Shown: in pieces, positions 9,289 to 17,966 of the stretch
Position numbering within the stretch: position 1 is the stretch's first letter
Layout: every line of letters begins with the position of its first letter
Program-made: the position numbers and the translations under genes
Origin: Clostridiales bacterium
Lineage (GTDB): Bacteria > Bacillota > Clostridia > Lachnospirales > Lachnospiraceae
NCBI GenBank assembly: GCA_012735495.1
Contig: JAAYHD010000027.1
Coordinates: forward strand, 1 to 64,000
DNA length: 64,000 bases
Direction of reading: 5' to 3'
The notes under the pieces: model-generated
What the model saw: the letters and a program-made list of their open reading frames with translations, nothing else
What the model was told of the DNA's origin: nothing
Database searches by the model: none

Positions 9289-9471
9289 ATGGCAGACAAG
9301 TTGAGAATAACCTTGGTTAAGTCTACAATCGGTGCCATTCCTAAGCATAAGGCTACAGTAGCGGCTCTCGGTTTAAAGAAGCTGAACAAAACCGTTGAAA
9401 AGCCTGACAATGCTGCAATAAGGGGAATGATTAACCAGGTAAAACACTTAGTAAAGGTTGAAGAAATATAA
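9289..9471 (+). CDS. rpmD: 50S ribosomal protein L30
   Basis: L30 is a small 23S rRNA binding protein absent from some bacteria. From ATG 9289 the product is 60 residues and reads [20 protein letters not shown], then [14 protein letters not shown], the family signature. A GGAGGTG at 9277-9283 is the ribosome binding site; a start at 9265 would place it inside the gene. Confidence 0.95.
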   Translation: MADKLRITLVKSTIGAIPKHKATVAALGLKKLNKTVEKPDNAAIRGMINQVKHLVKVEEI

Positions 9472-9497
9472 GACTGTTAAGAAGGAGGTGCGCGTAG

Positions 9498-9935
9498 ATG
9501 AATCTATCAGTATTAAAACCGGCGGAAGGCTCAAAGCAGAATCGTTTCAGAAAGGGACGCGGACACGGATCAGGCAATGGTAAGACAGCCGGCAAGGGAC
9601 ATAAGGGACAGAAGGCCCGTTCTGGAGCTCCGAGAATTGGTTTTGAAGGCGGTCAGATGCCGTTATACAGAAGAATTCCAAAGCGCGGTTTTACCAACCG
9701 TAATACAAAGGAAATCGTTGCAATTAACGTAGACGTATTAAATAGATTTAATGATGGCACTACAGTAACAGTAGATTCATTAATTGAGGCAGGGATCATT
9801 AAGAACCCTAAAGACGGGGTCAAGATTCTTGGCAATGGAGAACTTACTAAGAAGCTGAATGTCAAGGTTAATGCATTTAGTGCTAGTGCGGTGGAGAAGA
9901 TTCAGGCTCTTGGTGGAAATGCTGAGGTGGTTTAA
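9498..9935 (+). CDS. rplO: 50S ribosomal protein L15
   Basis: L15 is an assembly protein that bridges several 23S domains. The 145-residue product has the glycine-rich basic N-terminus ([20 protein letters not shown]) and the [20 protein letters not shown] block typical of the family. AAGGAGGTG precedes ATG 9498. Its stop directly abuts the secY start codon with no spacer, suggesting translational coupling. Confidence 0.96.
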   Translation: MNLSVLKPAEGSKQNRFRKGRGHGSGNGKTAGKGHKGQKARSGAPRIGFEGGQMPLYRRIPKRGFTNRNTKEIVAINVDVLNRFNDGTTVTVDSLIEAGIIKNPKDGVKILGNGELTKKLNVKVNAFSASAVEKIQALGGNAEVV

Positions 9936-11273
9936 ATGTTTAAGACATTGCGAAACGCATTAAAGGTCAAGGACATCAGGATGAAGTTGCTGTATACATT
10001 GGGTGCATTGATAATAGTGAGGCTGGGAACCCTGCTTCCTGCCCCCGCTATTAGCAGAGAGGCTGTTGAAGAAGTGTTTTCAAGCATTAATCTTGGATTC
10101 TTCAACAACCTAACAGGCGGATCCTTTACCAAGATGTCGATATTTGCCCTAAGCATCTCTCCTTATATTTCAGCATCCATTATTATCCAGCTGTTAACCA
10201 TAGCAATACCCAAGCTGGAGGAGATGCAGAAAGAGGGAGAGGACGGAAGAAAGAAGATTGAACAGATTACCCGTTACATGGCTGTAGGCCTGGCTATGAT
10301 TGAGTCGATTGCCATGGCGATTGGCTTTGGAGGAAGTTCGGGCGTATTGGAGGGTGGCCTTACATTTACAAACGTCGTACTTGTAACAGCATCCTTTACA
10401 GCAGGTTCAGCTTTCCTTATGTGGCTTGGCGAGAGAATCACCGACAGAGGTGTTGGAAACGGTATTTCGATAATACTGTTAATCAACATCGTATCCACTA
10501 TGCCGGCTGACTTTATCAGGCTGTTCTACCAGTTTGTATACCAGCAGTCCGTATGGAAGGCAATCATTGCGGTGGTTGTAATCCTGGCGGTTGTATTGTT
10601 TACAATCGTATTTGTATTAATTCTGCAGGACGGCGAAAGAAAGATACCCGTACAGTATGCCAAGAAGGTCCAGGGCAGAAGGCTTATCGGAGGACAGTCA
10701 TCTTATATTCCGCTGAAGGTTAATACCGCAGGTGTTATCCCTGTTATATTTGCAAGCTCGTTAATGTCATTCCCGGGCGTTATCGCATCATTCTTCGGCG
10801 TGTACCCTGCCAGAGCTTATTTTTGGCCTAAGGTACTCAAGGTACTGGATCAGGGCAGCTGGCTGAAAATTAATTTCAAAAACTTTGATTTCGGCGAGTT
10901 CAAGTATTCGATCGGTTTGCTTATTTATATCGGATTAATCATATTCTTTGCATATTTCTATACATCAATTACATTTAATCCGATTGAGATAGCAAACAAC
11001 ATGAAGAAGCAGGGCGGTTTCATACCTGGTATCCGTCCCGGCAAGCCGACAACGGATTACTTGAATAAGGTACTTAACTACATTATATTTATCGGAGCAA
11101 TCGGTTTGATTATAGTATCCATAATACCGATATTCTTCTCAGGAGCATTTAATGCCAGTGTAAGCTTTGGCGGAACATCAATCATAATTATTGTAGGTGT
11201 TATTATTGAAACTATACAGCAGATTGAGTCCCAGTTGCTTGTAAGGCATTACAAGGGATTCCTGAACGACTGA
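9936..11273 (+). CDS. secY: Protein translocase subunit SecY
   Basis: SecY is the channel-forming subunit of the Sec translocon in the cytoplasmic membrane. The 445-residue product has about ten hydrophobic segments; recognisable blocks are the plug region LGFFNNLTGGSFTKMSIFAL and the cytoplasmic loops with GERITDRGVGNGISI, QDGERKIPVQYAKK and GFIPGIRPGKPT, which contact SecA and the ribosome. It begins immediately after the rplO stop; its ribosome binding site (GAGGTGG) lies within rplO. A 107-base spacer with a strong hairpin follows. Confidence 0.97.
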   Translation: MFKTLRNALKVKDIRMKLLYTLGALIIVRLGTLLPAPAISREAVEEVFSSINLGFFNNLTGGSFTKMSIFALSISPYISASIIIQLLTIAIPKLEEMQKEGEDGRKKIEQITRYMAVGLAMIESIAMAIGFGGSSGVLEGGLTFTNVVLVTASFTAGSAFLMWLGERITDRGVGNGISIILLINIVSTMPADFIRLFYQFVYQQSVWKAIIAVVVILAVVLFTIVFVLILQDGERKIPVQYAKKVQGRRLIGGQSSYIPLKVNTAGVIPVIFASSLMSFPGVIASFFGVYPARAYFWPKVLKVLDQGSWLKINFKNFDFGEFKYSIGLLIYIGLIIFFAYFYTSITFNPIEIANNMKKQGGFIPGIRPGKPTTDYLNKVLNYIIFIGAIGLIIVSIIPIFFSGAFNASVSFGGTSIIIIVGVIIETIQQIESQLLVRHYKGFLND

Positions 11274-11290
11274 TAAAAGCACGGCAGTAA

Positions 11291-11324
11291 AACGAATGCT
11301 TGAGGTTTCCGGACGGCATTCGTT
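11291..11324 (+). promoter_or_regulatory. Perfect 9-bp hairpin between secY and adk
   Basis: AACGAATGC (11291-11299) is exactly repeated in inverse as GCATTCGTT (11316-11324) with a 16-base loop. No run of T follows, so it does not look like an intrinsic terminator. It may protect the upstream mRNA or tune expression of adk relative to the ribosomal genes. Confidence 0.55.
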
Positions 11325-11380
11325 CTGCTTGCTTTGCACGGCGGCAAGAGTTGACTAACAGTAAATAGGGAGATTGGTTT

Positions 11381-12025
11381 ATGAAATTGGTTTTATTGGG
11401 AGCGCCGGGCGCCGGAAAAGGAACGCAGGCAAAAAGAATCGCGGAAAACTATAACATACCGCATATTTCAACCGGTGATATTTTCCGTGAGAATATAAAG
11501 AATAATACCGAGCTTGGTCAAAAGGCGAAAGCTTATATGGACCAGGGGCTTTTGGTACCGGATGAATTGGTCCTGGAGCTTATCATGGAGCGTTTTAAAG
11601 CACCCGACTGCAAAAACGGCTATGTATTGGACGGATTCCCAAGAACGATTCCCCAGGCAAAGGCATTGGACGAAGCCCTTGAAAAGAATAATGACAGAAT
11701 CGAATATGCGATAAACGTGGATGTTGACGACGATGTAATAATAAACCGCATGTCAGGCAGAAGGGCATGCCTAAACTGCGGCAGAACATACCATGTAAAG
11801 ACACTAAGGCCCAAGGTGGAGGACACCTGTGATTACTGCAATTCGAAGCTGGTGCTGAGAGATGACGACAAGCCTGAAACAGTAAAAAAGAGGCTTGATG
11901 TATACCACAAGCAGACACAGCCGCTTCTTGATTATTACAACGAGAAGGGCATACTGCACAATGTGGATGGTACCGGCGAGATTGACAGGATATATAATGA
12001 TATTATAAATATACTTAAGGCATAA
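11381..12025 (+). CDS. adk: Adenylate kinase
   Basis: Cytosolic enzyme interconverting ATP plus AMP with two ADP. The 214-residue product has the P-loop GAPGAGKGT at residues 7-15, the AMP-site block HISTGDIFRENI and DGFPRTIPQA, and a long LID with two CxxC pairs (ACLNCGRTY and DTCDYCNSK) that bind structural zinc, as in Gram-positive enzymes. GGGAGA precedes ATG 11381. secY-adk-map is a conserved order. map follows 34 bases later. Confidence 0.97.
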   Translation: MKLVLLGAPGAGKGTQAKRIAENYNIPHISTGDIFRENIKNNTELGQKAKAYMDQGLLVPDELVLELIMERFKAPDCKNGYVLDGFPRTIPQAKALDEALEKNNDRIEYAINVDVDDDVIINRMSGRRACLNCGRTYHVKTLRPKVEDTCDYCNSKLVLRDDDKPETVKKRLDVYHKQTQPLLDYYNEKGILHNVDGTGEIDRIYNDIINILKA

Positions 12026-12059
12026 TATGCCGGTTATGTGACTGAAAGGGTGGGTTTGA

Positions 12060-12812
12060 ATGCCGATAAGCATAAAATCTGACAAGGAAATTGAACTCAT
12101 GCGGGAATCCGGCAGGATTCTTGCCAAGGTGCTTAAGGAGTTGGAGGCCCATGTGAGACCGGGGGTTTCCACCCTTGAAATTGACAGGATATGCTACGAG
12201 CTTATAAAAAGCCACGGCTGTACCCCGTCCTTTCTGAACTATAACGGGTTTCCCGCATCAATCTGCGTGTCGATAAATGATGAAGTCGTTCACGGAATAC
12301 CTGACAGGGACCGCATTATAAAGGAAGGGGACATAGTAAGCCTGGACTGCGGCGTTATATATGAAGGATATCATTCCGATGCCGCAAGGACCATACCTGT
12401 CGGGGAGATTTCCGGGGAAGCAAAAAAGCTTATCGAGGTCACGAAGCAAAGCTTCTTTGAGGGCATCAAATATGCCAGGGAGGGCATGCACCTTCATGAC
12501 ATATCGGAGGCAATTCAAAAATACGTGGAATCCTTCGGATTCTCGGTGGTAAGAGACCTGGTGGGCCACGGAATTGGCAGAAACCTTCATGAAGAACCGC
12601 AGGTGCCGAACTTCAGGCAGAGAAGCCGGGGACCCAGGCTTGCGGCAGGCATGACGCTGGCCATAGAGCCCATGGTTAACGCAGGAAGGTATGATGTATG
12701 CTGGCTGGACAACGATTGGACGGTTGTCACCGAGGACGGTTCATTATCGGCACATTATGAGAATACCATCCTGGTGACGAAGGGAGAACCGGAGATTCTG
12801 ACGATTTATTAA
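12060..12812 (+). CDS. map: Methionine aminopeptidase type I
   Basis: Removes the initiator methionine from nascent proteins. The 250-residue product keeps all five metal ligands: D96 (SLDCG), D107 (HSDAAR), H170 (GHGIGR), E203 (AIEPM) and E234 (HYENT). It lacks an N-terminal extension, so it is a type Ia enzyme. Start ATG 12060 is preceded by AAAGGGTGGG. A KOW-domain gene follows after 14 bases. Confidence 0.97.
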   Translation: MPISIKSDKEIELMRESGRILAKVLKELEAHVRPGVSTLEIDRICYELIKSHGCTPSFLNYNGFPASICVSINDEVVHGIPDRDRIIKEGDIVSLDCGVIYEGYHSDAARTIPVGEISGEAKKLIEVTKQSFFEGIKYAREGMHLHDISEAIQKYVESFGFSVVRDLVGHGIGRNLHEEPQVPNFRQRSRGPRLAAGMTLAIEPMVNAGRYDVCWLDNDWTVVTEDGSLSAHYENTILVTKGEPEILTIY

Positions 12813-12826
12813 ACGGGGGTATTAAA

Positions 12827-13105
12827 TTGCATGAATTAATTGGTTGCTTTGCAATTTCAAAAGCCGGCAGGGACGCCGGAAAGTGCTATGTAATAATTAA
12901 TACCCATAATGAATATGTATATTTAGTGGACGGCAATATTAGAACTCTAAATAATCCGAAAAAGAAAAACATAAAGCATGTCAGAAAGCTTCACCATGCT
13001 GATTCATCGCTTCTTGAAGCGATAAAGAATAAAACCGTTAAAAATGAAGAAATCAAAAGAGCAATCAAACTGTTGCAAAGTGAAATCTCAAATAAGGAGG
13101 TTTAG
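12827..13105 (+). CDS. KOW-domain RNA-binding protein
   Basis: A 92-residue protein starting at TTG 12827 behind a GGGGG-rich binding site. The N-terminal half ([20 protein letters not shown]) is a KOW-type SH3-like fold like that of the archaeal/eukaryal L14e family; the rest is lysine-rich with a [15 protein letters not shown] segment. Genes of this type between map and infA are common in Clostridia and are annotated as putative RNA-binding or ribosome-associated proteins; the exact role is unknown. infA begins two bases after its stop, so the two are coupled. Confidence 0.85.
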   Translation: MHELIGCFAISKAGRDAGKCYVIINTHNEYVYLVDGNIRTLNNPKKKNIKHVRKLHHADSSLLEAIKNKTVKNEEIKRAIKLLQSEISNKEV

Positions 13106-13107
13106 TA

Positions 13108-13326
13108 ATGTCGAAAGCCGATGTAGTTGAAATCGAGGGTACCGTAGTCGAGAAGCTCCCGAATGCGATGTTTCAGGTGGAACTGGAAAACGGGCACAGA
13201 GTATTGGCTCATATCAGCGGAAAGCTGCGCATGAATTTCATAAAGATCGTGCCCGGGGACAGGGTTACGCTTGAACTGTCACCCTATGATTTGACCAAAG
13301 GAAGAATAATCTGGCGAGACAAATAG
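13108..13326 (+). CDS. infA: Translation initiation factor IF-1
   Basis: IF-1 occupies the 30S A site during initiation. The 72-residue product is a single OB fold with [18 protein letters not shown], then [19 protein letters not shown] and LTKGRIIWR, matching the family along its whole length. AAGGAGG overlaps the end of the KOW gene. An 82-base spacer containing a promoter follows. Confidence 0.97.
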   Translation: MSKADVVEIEGTVVEKLPNAMFQVELENGHRVLAHISGKLRMNFIKIVPGDRVTLELSPYDLTKGRIIWRDK

Positions 13327-13345
13327 ACCGAATTGAAAAAATTGC

Positions 13346-13374
13346 TTGCTATTAATTTTGAGCGATGTTATAAT
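13346..13374 (+). promoter_or_regulatory. Internal sigma-A promoter before rpmJ
   Basis: TTGCTA (13346-13351), a 17-base spacer and TATAAT (13369-13374) lie in the infA-rpmJ spacer. It would restart transcription for rpmJ and, if the weak hairpin downstream is read through, the alpha operon. Confidence 0.7.
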
Positions 13375-13408
13375 AATAGGCGGACTTTTTTGAAAGGGGT
13401 GAATTACT

Positions 13409-13522
13409 GTGAAAGTAAGGTCATCAGTAAAGCAAATTTGTGAAAAATGCAAAATCATTAAAAGAAAGGGACGTATCAGAGTTATCTGTGAAAACCCCAA
13501 GCACAAACAAAGACAAGGCTAA
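13409..13522 (+). CDS. rpmJ: 50S ribosomal protein L36 (zinc form)
   Basis: A 37-residue gene starting at GTG 13409 behind AAAGGGGTG and ending TAA 13520-13522. It reads [20 protein letters not shown] and ends [11 protein letters not shown], the complete L36 sequence. C11, C14, C27 and H32 form the zinc ribbon, so it is the zinc-dependent form. Its place between infA and rpsM is canonical. It is short enough to be missed by automated gene finding. Confidence 0.97.
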   Translation: MKVRSSVKQICEKCKIIKRKGRIRVICENPKHKQRQG

Positions 13523-13525
13523 TAT

Positions 13526-13552
13526 ACAATAGTTTGATTATTCTATTGTTTT
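13526..13552 (+). terminator. Weak terminator-like hairpin after rpmJ
   Basis: ACAATAG (13526-13532) pairs with CTATTGT (13543-13549), followed by a short T run. The stem is AT-rich and the T run brief, so it is probably a leaky terminator or attenuator between the spc and alpha segments. Confidence 0.45.
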
Positions 13553-13559
13553 ATATAAA

Positions 13560-13588
13560 TTGTTAGTTCTTGCTTTTTGTGTTACAAT
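13560..13588 (+). promoter_or_regulatory. Sigma-A promoter of the alpha operon
   Basis: TTGTTA (13560-13565), exactly 17 bases, then TACAAT (13583-13588), placing the start of transcription near 13595, about 180 bases upstream of rpsM. Confidence 0.7.
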
Positions 13589-13594
13589 TACCTG

Positions 13595-13776
13595 TCTGTT
13601 GACAGTTATAATTGTGATATTGTGGGTGGATGCCATCCGCCTTAAGGTTTAGGACCGTCATCCCTAAATCTTAGCTTGCATGACTTATCATGCCTGTTAC
13701 AATTTAAAGCGGCTGCAGAGGCAGACTGGATTCTGCCAACTCGTAAAACAATAATTTTTGGAGGTGTACCAAGTAC
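13595..13776 (+). promoter_or_regulatory. Multibranched leader RNA before rpsM
   Basis: The roughly 180-base leader folds by eye into a junction closed by AATTGT (13610-13615) with ACAATT (13699-13704). Inside are three hairpins: GGTGGA/TCCGCC (13625-13641), a 10-bp stem (13644-13653 with 13663-13672) and GCATGA/TCATGC (13678-13693). A fourth stem GGCAGA/TCTGCC (13720-13737) lies outside, before the ribosome binding site. A ribosomal-protein autoregulatory leader is the natural reading; S4, the repressor of the alpha operon in E. coli, is encoded in this operon. I do not recognise the RNA family. Confidence 0.65.
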
Positions 13777-14145
13777 ATGGCACGTATCAGTGGCGTAGAT
13801 TTACCAAGAGACAAGCGCATAGAAATCGGACTTACCTATATATATGGTATAGGCAGATCAAGTGCTAATCGTATTCTTAAAGAAGCAAACGTTGACCCCA
13901 ACACCCGTGTAAGGGATTTGACCGATGATGAAGTGGGCAGAATCCGTGATGTAATCGACAGAACCCAGGTGGTTGAGGGTGATTTAAGAAGAGAAATCGC
14001 ACTTAATATCAAGAGACTGCAGGAAATTGGATGCTATAGAGGAATCCGTCACAGAAAAGGGCTTCCTGTTCGCGGTCAGAGAACCAAGACCAATGCAAGA
14101 ACCAGGAAAGGTCCTAGAAGAACAGTTGCTAACAAGAAGAAATAG
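13777..14145 (+). CDS. rpsM: 30S ribosomal protein S13
   Basis: S13 is in the 30S head, touching P-site tRNA and L5. The 122-residue product begins [20 protein letters not shown], has the [14 protein letters not shown] helix-hairpin-helix and the basic C-terminal tail with [27 protein letters not shown] precedes ATG 13777. It is the first gene of the alpha operon (S13-S11-S4-alpha-L17). Confidence 0.97.
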   Translation: MARISGVDLPRDKRIEIGLTYIYGIGRSSANRILKEANVDPNTRVRDLTDDEVGRIRDVIDRTQVVEGDLRREIALNIKRLQEIGCYRGIRHRKGLPVRGQRTKTNARTRKGPRRTVANKKK

Positions 14146-14201
14146 TCTTCTAAGCACATTTATTATCGAGTATATTGTTTCCAACAGGAGGGTTTGGTTA
14201 A

Positions 14202-14603
14202 ATGGCTAAAAAAATAGCATCAGCAAAGAAAGGGACTAAAAGGCGTGTCAAGAAGAATGTTGAACGCGGACAGGCACATATTCAGTCATCCTTTAACAAT
14301 ACAATAGTAACGCTGACAGACATGGAAGGAAATGCCATTTCTTGGGCCAGCGCAGGCGGATTAGGCTTCAGGGGCTCAAGAAAGTCTACTCCTTATGCGG
14401 CTCAGATGGCAGCAGAGACAGCGGCGAAGGCAGCTTTAGTACATGGTATGAAGTCTGTCGAGGTTATGGTAAAGGGCCCCGGTTCAGGCAGAGAAGCTGC
14501 GATTCGTGCAATTCAGGCATGCGGTATAGAAGTAACAAGTATTAAAGACGTGACTCCGGTTCCGCATAACGGATGTCGTCCGCCAAAACGCAGAAGAGTC
14601 TGA
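14202..14603 (+). CDS. rpsK: 30S ribosomal protein S11
   Basis: S11 forms the platform of the 30S subunit near the mRNA exit. The 133-residue product has [16 protein letters not shown], then [20 protein letters not shown] and the C-terminal [20 protein letters not shown] precedes ATG 14202. The 56-base spacer from rpsM carries no evident signal. Confidence 0.97.
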   Translation: MAKKIASAKKGTKRRVKKNVERGQAHIQSSFNNTIVTLTDMEGNAISWASAGGLGFRGSRKSTPYAAQMAAETAAKAALVHGMKSVEVMVKGPGSGREAAIRAIQACGIEVTSIKDVTPVPHNGCRPPKRRRV

Positions 14604-14620
14604 TAAGGAGGTAGAGAATA

Positions 14621-15217
14621 ATGGCTAGAGATATGGGTCCAGTATTAAAGAGATGCAGATCTCTTGGTATAGAACCTGCATTTATCGGTATAGATAAAAA
14701 GTCTAACAGATCATTTTCCAGAGCAGGTAAGAAGACCAGTGAGTACGGTCTGCAGCTGAGAGAAAAGCAGAAAGCTAAATTCATATACGGTGTATTGGAG
14801 AAACCGTTTAGAAATTTATTTGAAAGAGCTCAAAAGATGAAGGGCGGTACTGCAGGCGAAAACCTTTTGGCATTGCTTGAGCTTAGATTGGATAATGTTA
14901 TATTCCGCCTGGGATTTGCAAGAACAAGGGCGGAAGCAAGGCAGATTGTTTCCCACAAGCATGTACTGGTTAATGGCAAGTGCGTAAACATAGCATCCTA
15001 TACTGTTAAAGCCGGTGACACGATTGAAATAAAGGAAAAGGCCAAGAGTTCCCAGAGATACAAAGACATCTTGGAAGTAACTGCCGGAAGAACAGTACCT
15101 GCATGGCTTGAGGCCGACCATGAGAATCTGTCTGGTAAAGTACTTGAAATACCTACAAGAGACCAAATCGATGTTCCGGTTAATGAAATGTTGATAGTAG
15201 AGTTGTATTCGAAATAA
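14621..15217 (+). CDS. rpsD: 30S ribosomal protein S4
   Basis: S4 is a primary 16S rRNA assembly protein and a known translational repressor in other bacteria. The 198-residue product has the S4 domain at about residues 88-150 ([20 protein letters not shown], then [10 protein letters not shown]). Its N-terminal domain has a single cysteine (C12), so it is the zinc-free form. Its presence in the alpha operon, as in E. coli and unlike the separate rpsD of Bacillus, makes it a candidate ligand for the leader before rpsM (inference). Confidence 0.96.
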   Translation: MARDMGPVLKRCRSLGIEPAFIGIDKKSNRSFSRAGKKTSEYGLQLREKQKAKFIYGVLEKPFRNLFERAQKMKGGTAGENLLALLELRLDNVIFRLGFARTRAEARQIVSHKHVLVNGKCVNIASYTVKAGDTIEIKEKAKSSQRYKDILEVTAGRTVPAWLEADHENLSGKVLEIPTRDQIDVPVNEMLIVELYSK

Positions 15218-15277
15218 TAATGTTATTCTTTAGATGGAATAACAACAACTCAAATAACCCAGAAGGAGGGTCCTGTT

Positions 15278-16234
15278 GTGTTTGATTTTGAGAAACCCAG
15301 AATAGAGATTGCTGAGATTTCTGAAGATAAAAGATTTGGTCGTTTTGTGGTAGAACCTTTGGAAAGAGGATACGGCACGACACTTGGAAATTCACTCAGA
15401 AGAATTATGCTCTCCTCATTGCCGGGTTCCGCAGTAAGCCAAATAAAGATAGACGGTGTTGTTCATGAGTTCAGTGTAATTCCCGGTGTAAAGGAAGACG
15501 TCACTGAAATCGTATTGAATGTGAAAAACCTTGCAATCAAGAATCACAGCGATACTAATGAGCCTAAGATAGCCTATATTGAAAAAGAAGGCGAAGTAGT
15601 GGTAACGGCAGGGGATATACAGGCAGACCCGGATATTGAGATACTTAACCCGGACCAAGTTATTGCAACCTTGTGCGGTCCGGAAAGCAGGTTATATATG
15701 GAACTGACCATAACAAACGGCAGAGGATATGTAAGTGCGGACAGAAACAAGAAGGATGAGCTTCCGATCGGTGTTATTCCGATTGATTCCGTATATACTC
15801 CGGTTGAGCGTGTTAATATGTCCGTCGAGAATACCCGTGTAGGACAAATTACGGACTATGACAAGCTAACCCTGGATGTATATACCGACGGAACACTGGC
15901 TCCCGATGAGGCGCTTAGCCTGGCGGCCAAGATCCTGAGTGTTCATCTGGACTCCTTCATAGATTTGTCAGAGCACGCCAAGACTGCTGAAATTATGGTT
16001 GAAAAAGAAGACAACGAGAAAGAAAAAGTACTTGAGATGAGCATTGACGAATTGGAATTGTCGGTTCGTTCATATAACTGCTTGAAGAGAGCCGGTATTA
16101 ACACGGTGGAAGAGCTTACGAACAAGACAGCCGAAGATATGATGAAGGTTCGGAATCTTGGACGCAAGTCCTTGGAAGAAGTATTGTCAAAACTAAAAGA
16201 GCTTGGTTTGTCCCTGAAGCAGAGCGACGACTAA
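15278..16234 (+). CDS. rpoA: DNA-directed RNA polymerase subunit alpha
   Basis: Alpha dimerises to nucleate RNA polymerase, and its C-terminal domain contacts UP elements and activators. The 318-residue product starts at GTG 15278 behind AAGGAGGG. The N-terminal domain carries [20 protein letters not shown] and [10 protein letters not shown]; the C-terminal domain begins near residue 250 and contains [20 protein letters not shown] and [11 protein letters not shown]. An acidic linker with EKEDNEKEK joins them. Complete and ordinary. Confidence 0.97.
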   Translation: MFDFEKPRIEIAEISEDKRFGRFVVEPLERGYGTTLGNSLRRIMLSSLPGSAVSQIKIDGVVHEFSVIPGVKEDVTEIVLNVKNLAIKNHSDTNEPKIAYIEKEGEVVVTAGDIQADPDIEILNPDQVIATLCGPESRLYMELTITNGRGYVSADRNKKDELPIGVIPIDSVYTPVERVNMSVENTRVGQITDYDKLTLDVYTDGTLAPDEALSLAAKILSVHLDSFIDLSEHAKTAEIMVEKEDNEKEKVLEMSIDELELSVRSYNCLKRAGINTVEELTNKTAEDMMKVRNLGRKSLEEVLSKLKELGLSLKQSDD

Positions 16235-16308
16235 ATCATAATAGAACTGTAACTACATTGGAAGCTGCCGTGTAGTTGCGTAAGAATAATTCGAAGGAGG
16301 GAATGGAC

Positions 16309-16845
16309 ATGGCAGGTTACAGAAAGCTTGGCAGAACATCGAGCCAGAGAAAAGCTTTACTTAGAAACCAGGTTACGAATTTATTATACTATGGTAAAAT
16401 CGTTACAACCGAAGCCAAGGCAAAGGAAATCCGCAGCATTGCTGAAAAGCTGATTGCGCTTGCCGTAAAGGAAAAGGACAATTATGATACCGTTACGGTT
16501 AAGGCCAAGGTTGCCCGTAAGGATAAAGACGGAAAAAGAGTCAAGGAAGTTGTCGACGGCAAGAAGGTTCCTGTATTTGATGAGATTGAAAAAACGGTTA
16601 AGAAGGATCACGCCAGCCGTCTTCATGCCAGAAGGCTTATGATGAGATATTTTTATCCCATCAAGGAAGTGCCCGATGAGAGTGCCGGAAAGAAGAGGGG
16701 TACAAAGTACATCAACATGTCAAACAAGCTGTTTGATGAAATTGCACCCAAGTATGCAAACCGTAACGGCGGGTATACCAGGATAGTAAAGATCGGACCC
16801 CGCAAGGGTGATGCCGCTATGGAAGTCTTGATTGAACTGGTATAG
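16309..16845 (+). CDS. rplQ: 50S ribosomal protein L17 with insertion
   Basis: L17 lies near the tunnel exit. The N-terminus ([20 protein letters not shown]) and the C-terminal [20 protein letters not shown] are typical. At 178 residues it is about 50 longer than the Bacillus form, owing to lysine-rich insertions around residues 60-90 and 115-130. I start at ATG 16309 (AAGGAGGG at 16294-16301); ATG 16303 is two codons upstream, and a start at 16276 lacks family similarity. A terminator follows. Confidence 0.95.
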   Translation: MAGYRKLGRTSSQRKALLRNQVTNLLYYGKIVTTEAKAKEIRSIAEKLIALAVKEKDNYDTVTVKAKVARKDKDGKRVKEVVDGKKVPVFDEIEKTVKKDHASRLHARRLMMRYFYPIKEVPDESAGKKRGTKYINMSNKLFDEIAPKYANRNGGYTRIVKIGPRKGDAAMEVLIELV

Positions 16846-16892
16846 GAATAAATCATCTTATAAATGACTATATTACGTATATAAAGCAACCC

Positions 16893-16929
16893 AGGGGACG
16901 TACATTTTGCAGTTGAACGTCCTCTTTTT
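16893..16929 (+). terminator. Terminator of the S10-spc-alpha cluster
   Basis: AGGGGACGT (16893-16901) pairs with ACGTCCTCT (16917-16925, one G-U pair) and runs straight into a T tract. It lies 47 bases after rplQ. Structured elements are known downstream of L17 genes in Firmicutes; I read this one simply as an intrinsic terminator. Confidence 0.8.
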
Positions 16930-17033
16930 GTACTATCCGTACTTGACGGGGTATAAGGCATAGTATATACTTCAAAGGAGTTAGTATAAATTACCTGCCG
17001 TTTTGATTTTTGGCAGGAATTGATGATATAGGC

Positions 17034-17059
17034 TGCCGCAGGGTTCCCGACTGCGGGCA
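17034..17059 (+). promoter_or_regulatory. Hairpin just upstream of ecfA1
   Basis: TGCCGCAG (17034-17041) pairs with CTGCGGGCA (17051-17059) with one bulged G. It ends six bases before the ecfA1 binding site (AGAGGA, 17065-17070). It could modulate translation of the transporter genes, but I see no riboswitch I recognise. Confidence 0.4.
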
Positions 17060-17075
17060 AGAAAAGAGGATTAAC

Positions 17076-17933
17076 ATGGAAATGATTAAGGTTTGCGATT
17101 TGGCGTTTGATTATATCAGGAGAAATGAAGGAGGGAACGTGGAATCGATTTACCGGGCAATTAACGGTGTGAACCTTGATGTGAAGCGAGGAGATTTCAT
17201 AGCTATTATTGGTGCAAACGGCTCGGGGAAGTCAACCCTTGCAAAACACATCAACGCGATTCTTTTTCCCACCGAAGGAACGGTATGGGTTAACGGGCTG
17301 AATACTTCACAGGAAGAGAATTTATGGGAGATACGCAGATCGGCCGGTATGGTGTTTCAGAATCCTGACAATCAGATTATTGCGACGGTTGTGGAGGAGG
17401 ATGTCGGGTTTGGCCCCGAGAATCTTGGCGTTCCTACCGAAGAAATATGGAAGAGGGTGGAGGACAGCCTGAAGGCGGTTGGAATGCTTGAATACAGGAA
17501 ACAGTCTCCCAATATGCTGTCGGGCGGACAGAAGCAGAGGGTGGCCATAGCAGGTATAATGGCCATGAAGCCCGAATGCATAGTACTTGATGAGCCTACC
17601 GCCATGCTTGACCCCAACGGACGCAAGGAGGTCATTTCCACCATACAATGGCTTAACAGGCATGAGAATATTACGGTCATACTAATCACCCACCATATGG
17701 ATGAGGTGGTAAATGCCGATAAGATATTTGTCATGGACAACGGCATGATTGTGATGCAGGGAACCCCAAAGGAGATATTTTCAAGAATTCCTGAGATAAA
17801 GAAGTATCGCCTGGATGTTCCGCAAGTTACAGAACTGGCTTATGAGTTGAGACAGGCAGGCCTTGATATTCCCGAAGGGATTCTTACGGTTGACGAGCTG
17901 GTGGAAGCGCTGGAGAAATTAAGAAAAGGTTGA
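17076..17933 (+). CDS. ecfA1: ECF transporter ATPase EcfA1
   Basis: One of two ATPases of the shared energy-coupling module used by different vitamin and metal S-components. The 285-residue product has Walker [10 protein letters not shown] (residues 46-54), the NPDNQ Q-loop, signature LSGGQKQR (about 148) and Walker [14 protein letters not shown] (about 172). I start at ATG 17076 behind AGAGGA; an upstream frame from 17010 covers a hairpin and is unlikely. ecfA1-ecfA2-ecfT after rplQ is the normal Firmicutes order. No S-component is in this window. Confidence 0.93.
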   Translation: MEMIKVCDLAFDYIRRNEGGNVESIYRAINGVNLDVKRGDFIAIIGANGSGKSTLAKHINAILFPTEGTVWVNGLNTSQEENLWEIRRSAGMVFQNPDNQIIATVVEEDVGFGPENLGVPTEEIWKRVEDSLKAVGMLEYRKQSPNMLSGGQKQRVAIAGIMAMKPECIVLDEPTAMLDPNGRKEVISTIQWLNRHENITVILITHHMDEVVNADKIFVMDNGMIVMQGTPKEIFSRIPEIKKYRLDVPQVTELAYELRQAGLDIPEGILTVDELVEALEKLRKG

Positions 17934-17966
17934 TGGCTAGGATATGACGAATGGCAGGTGATACGT

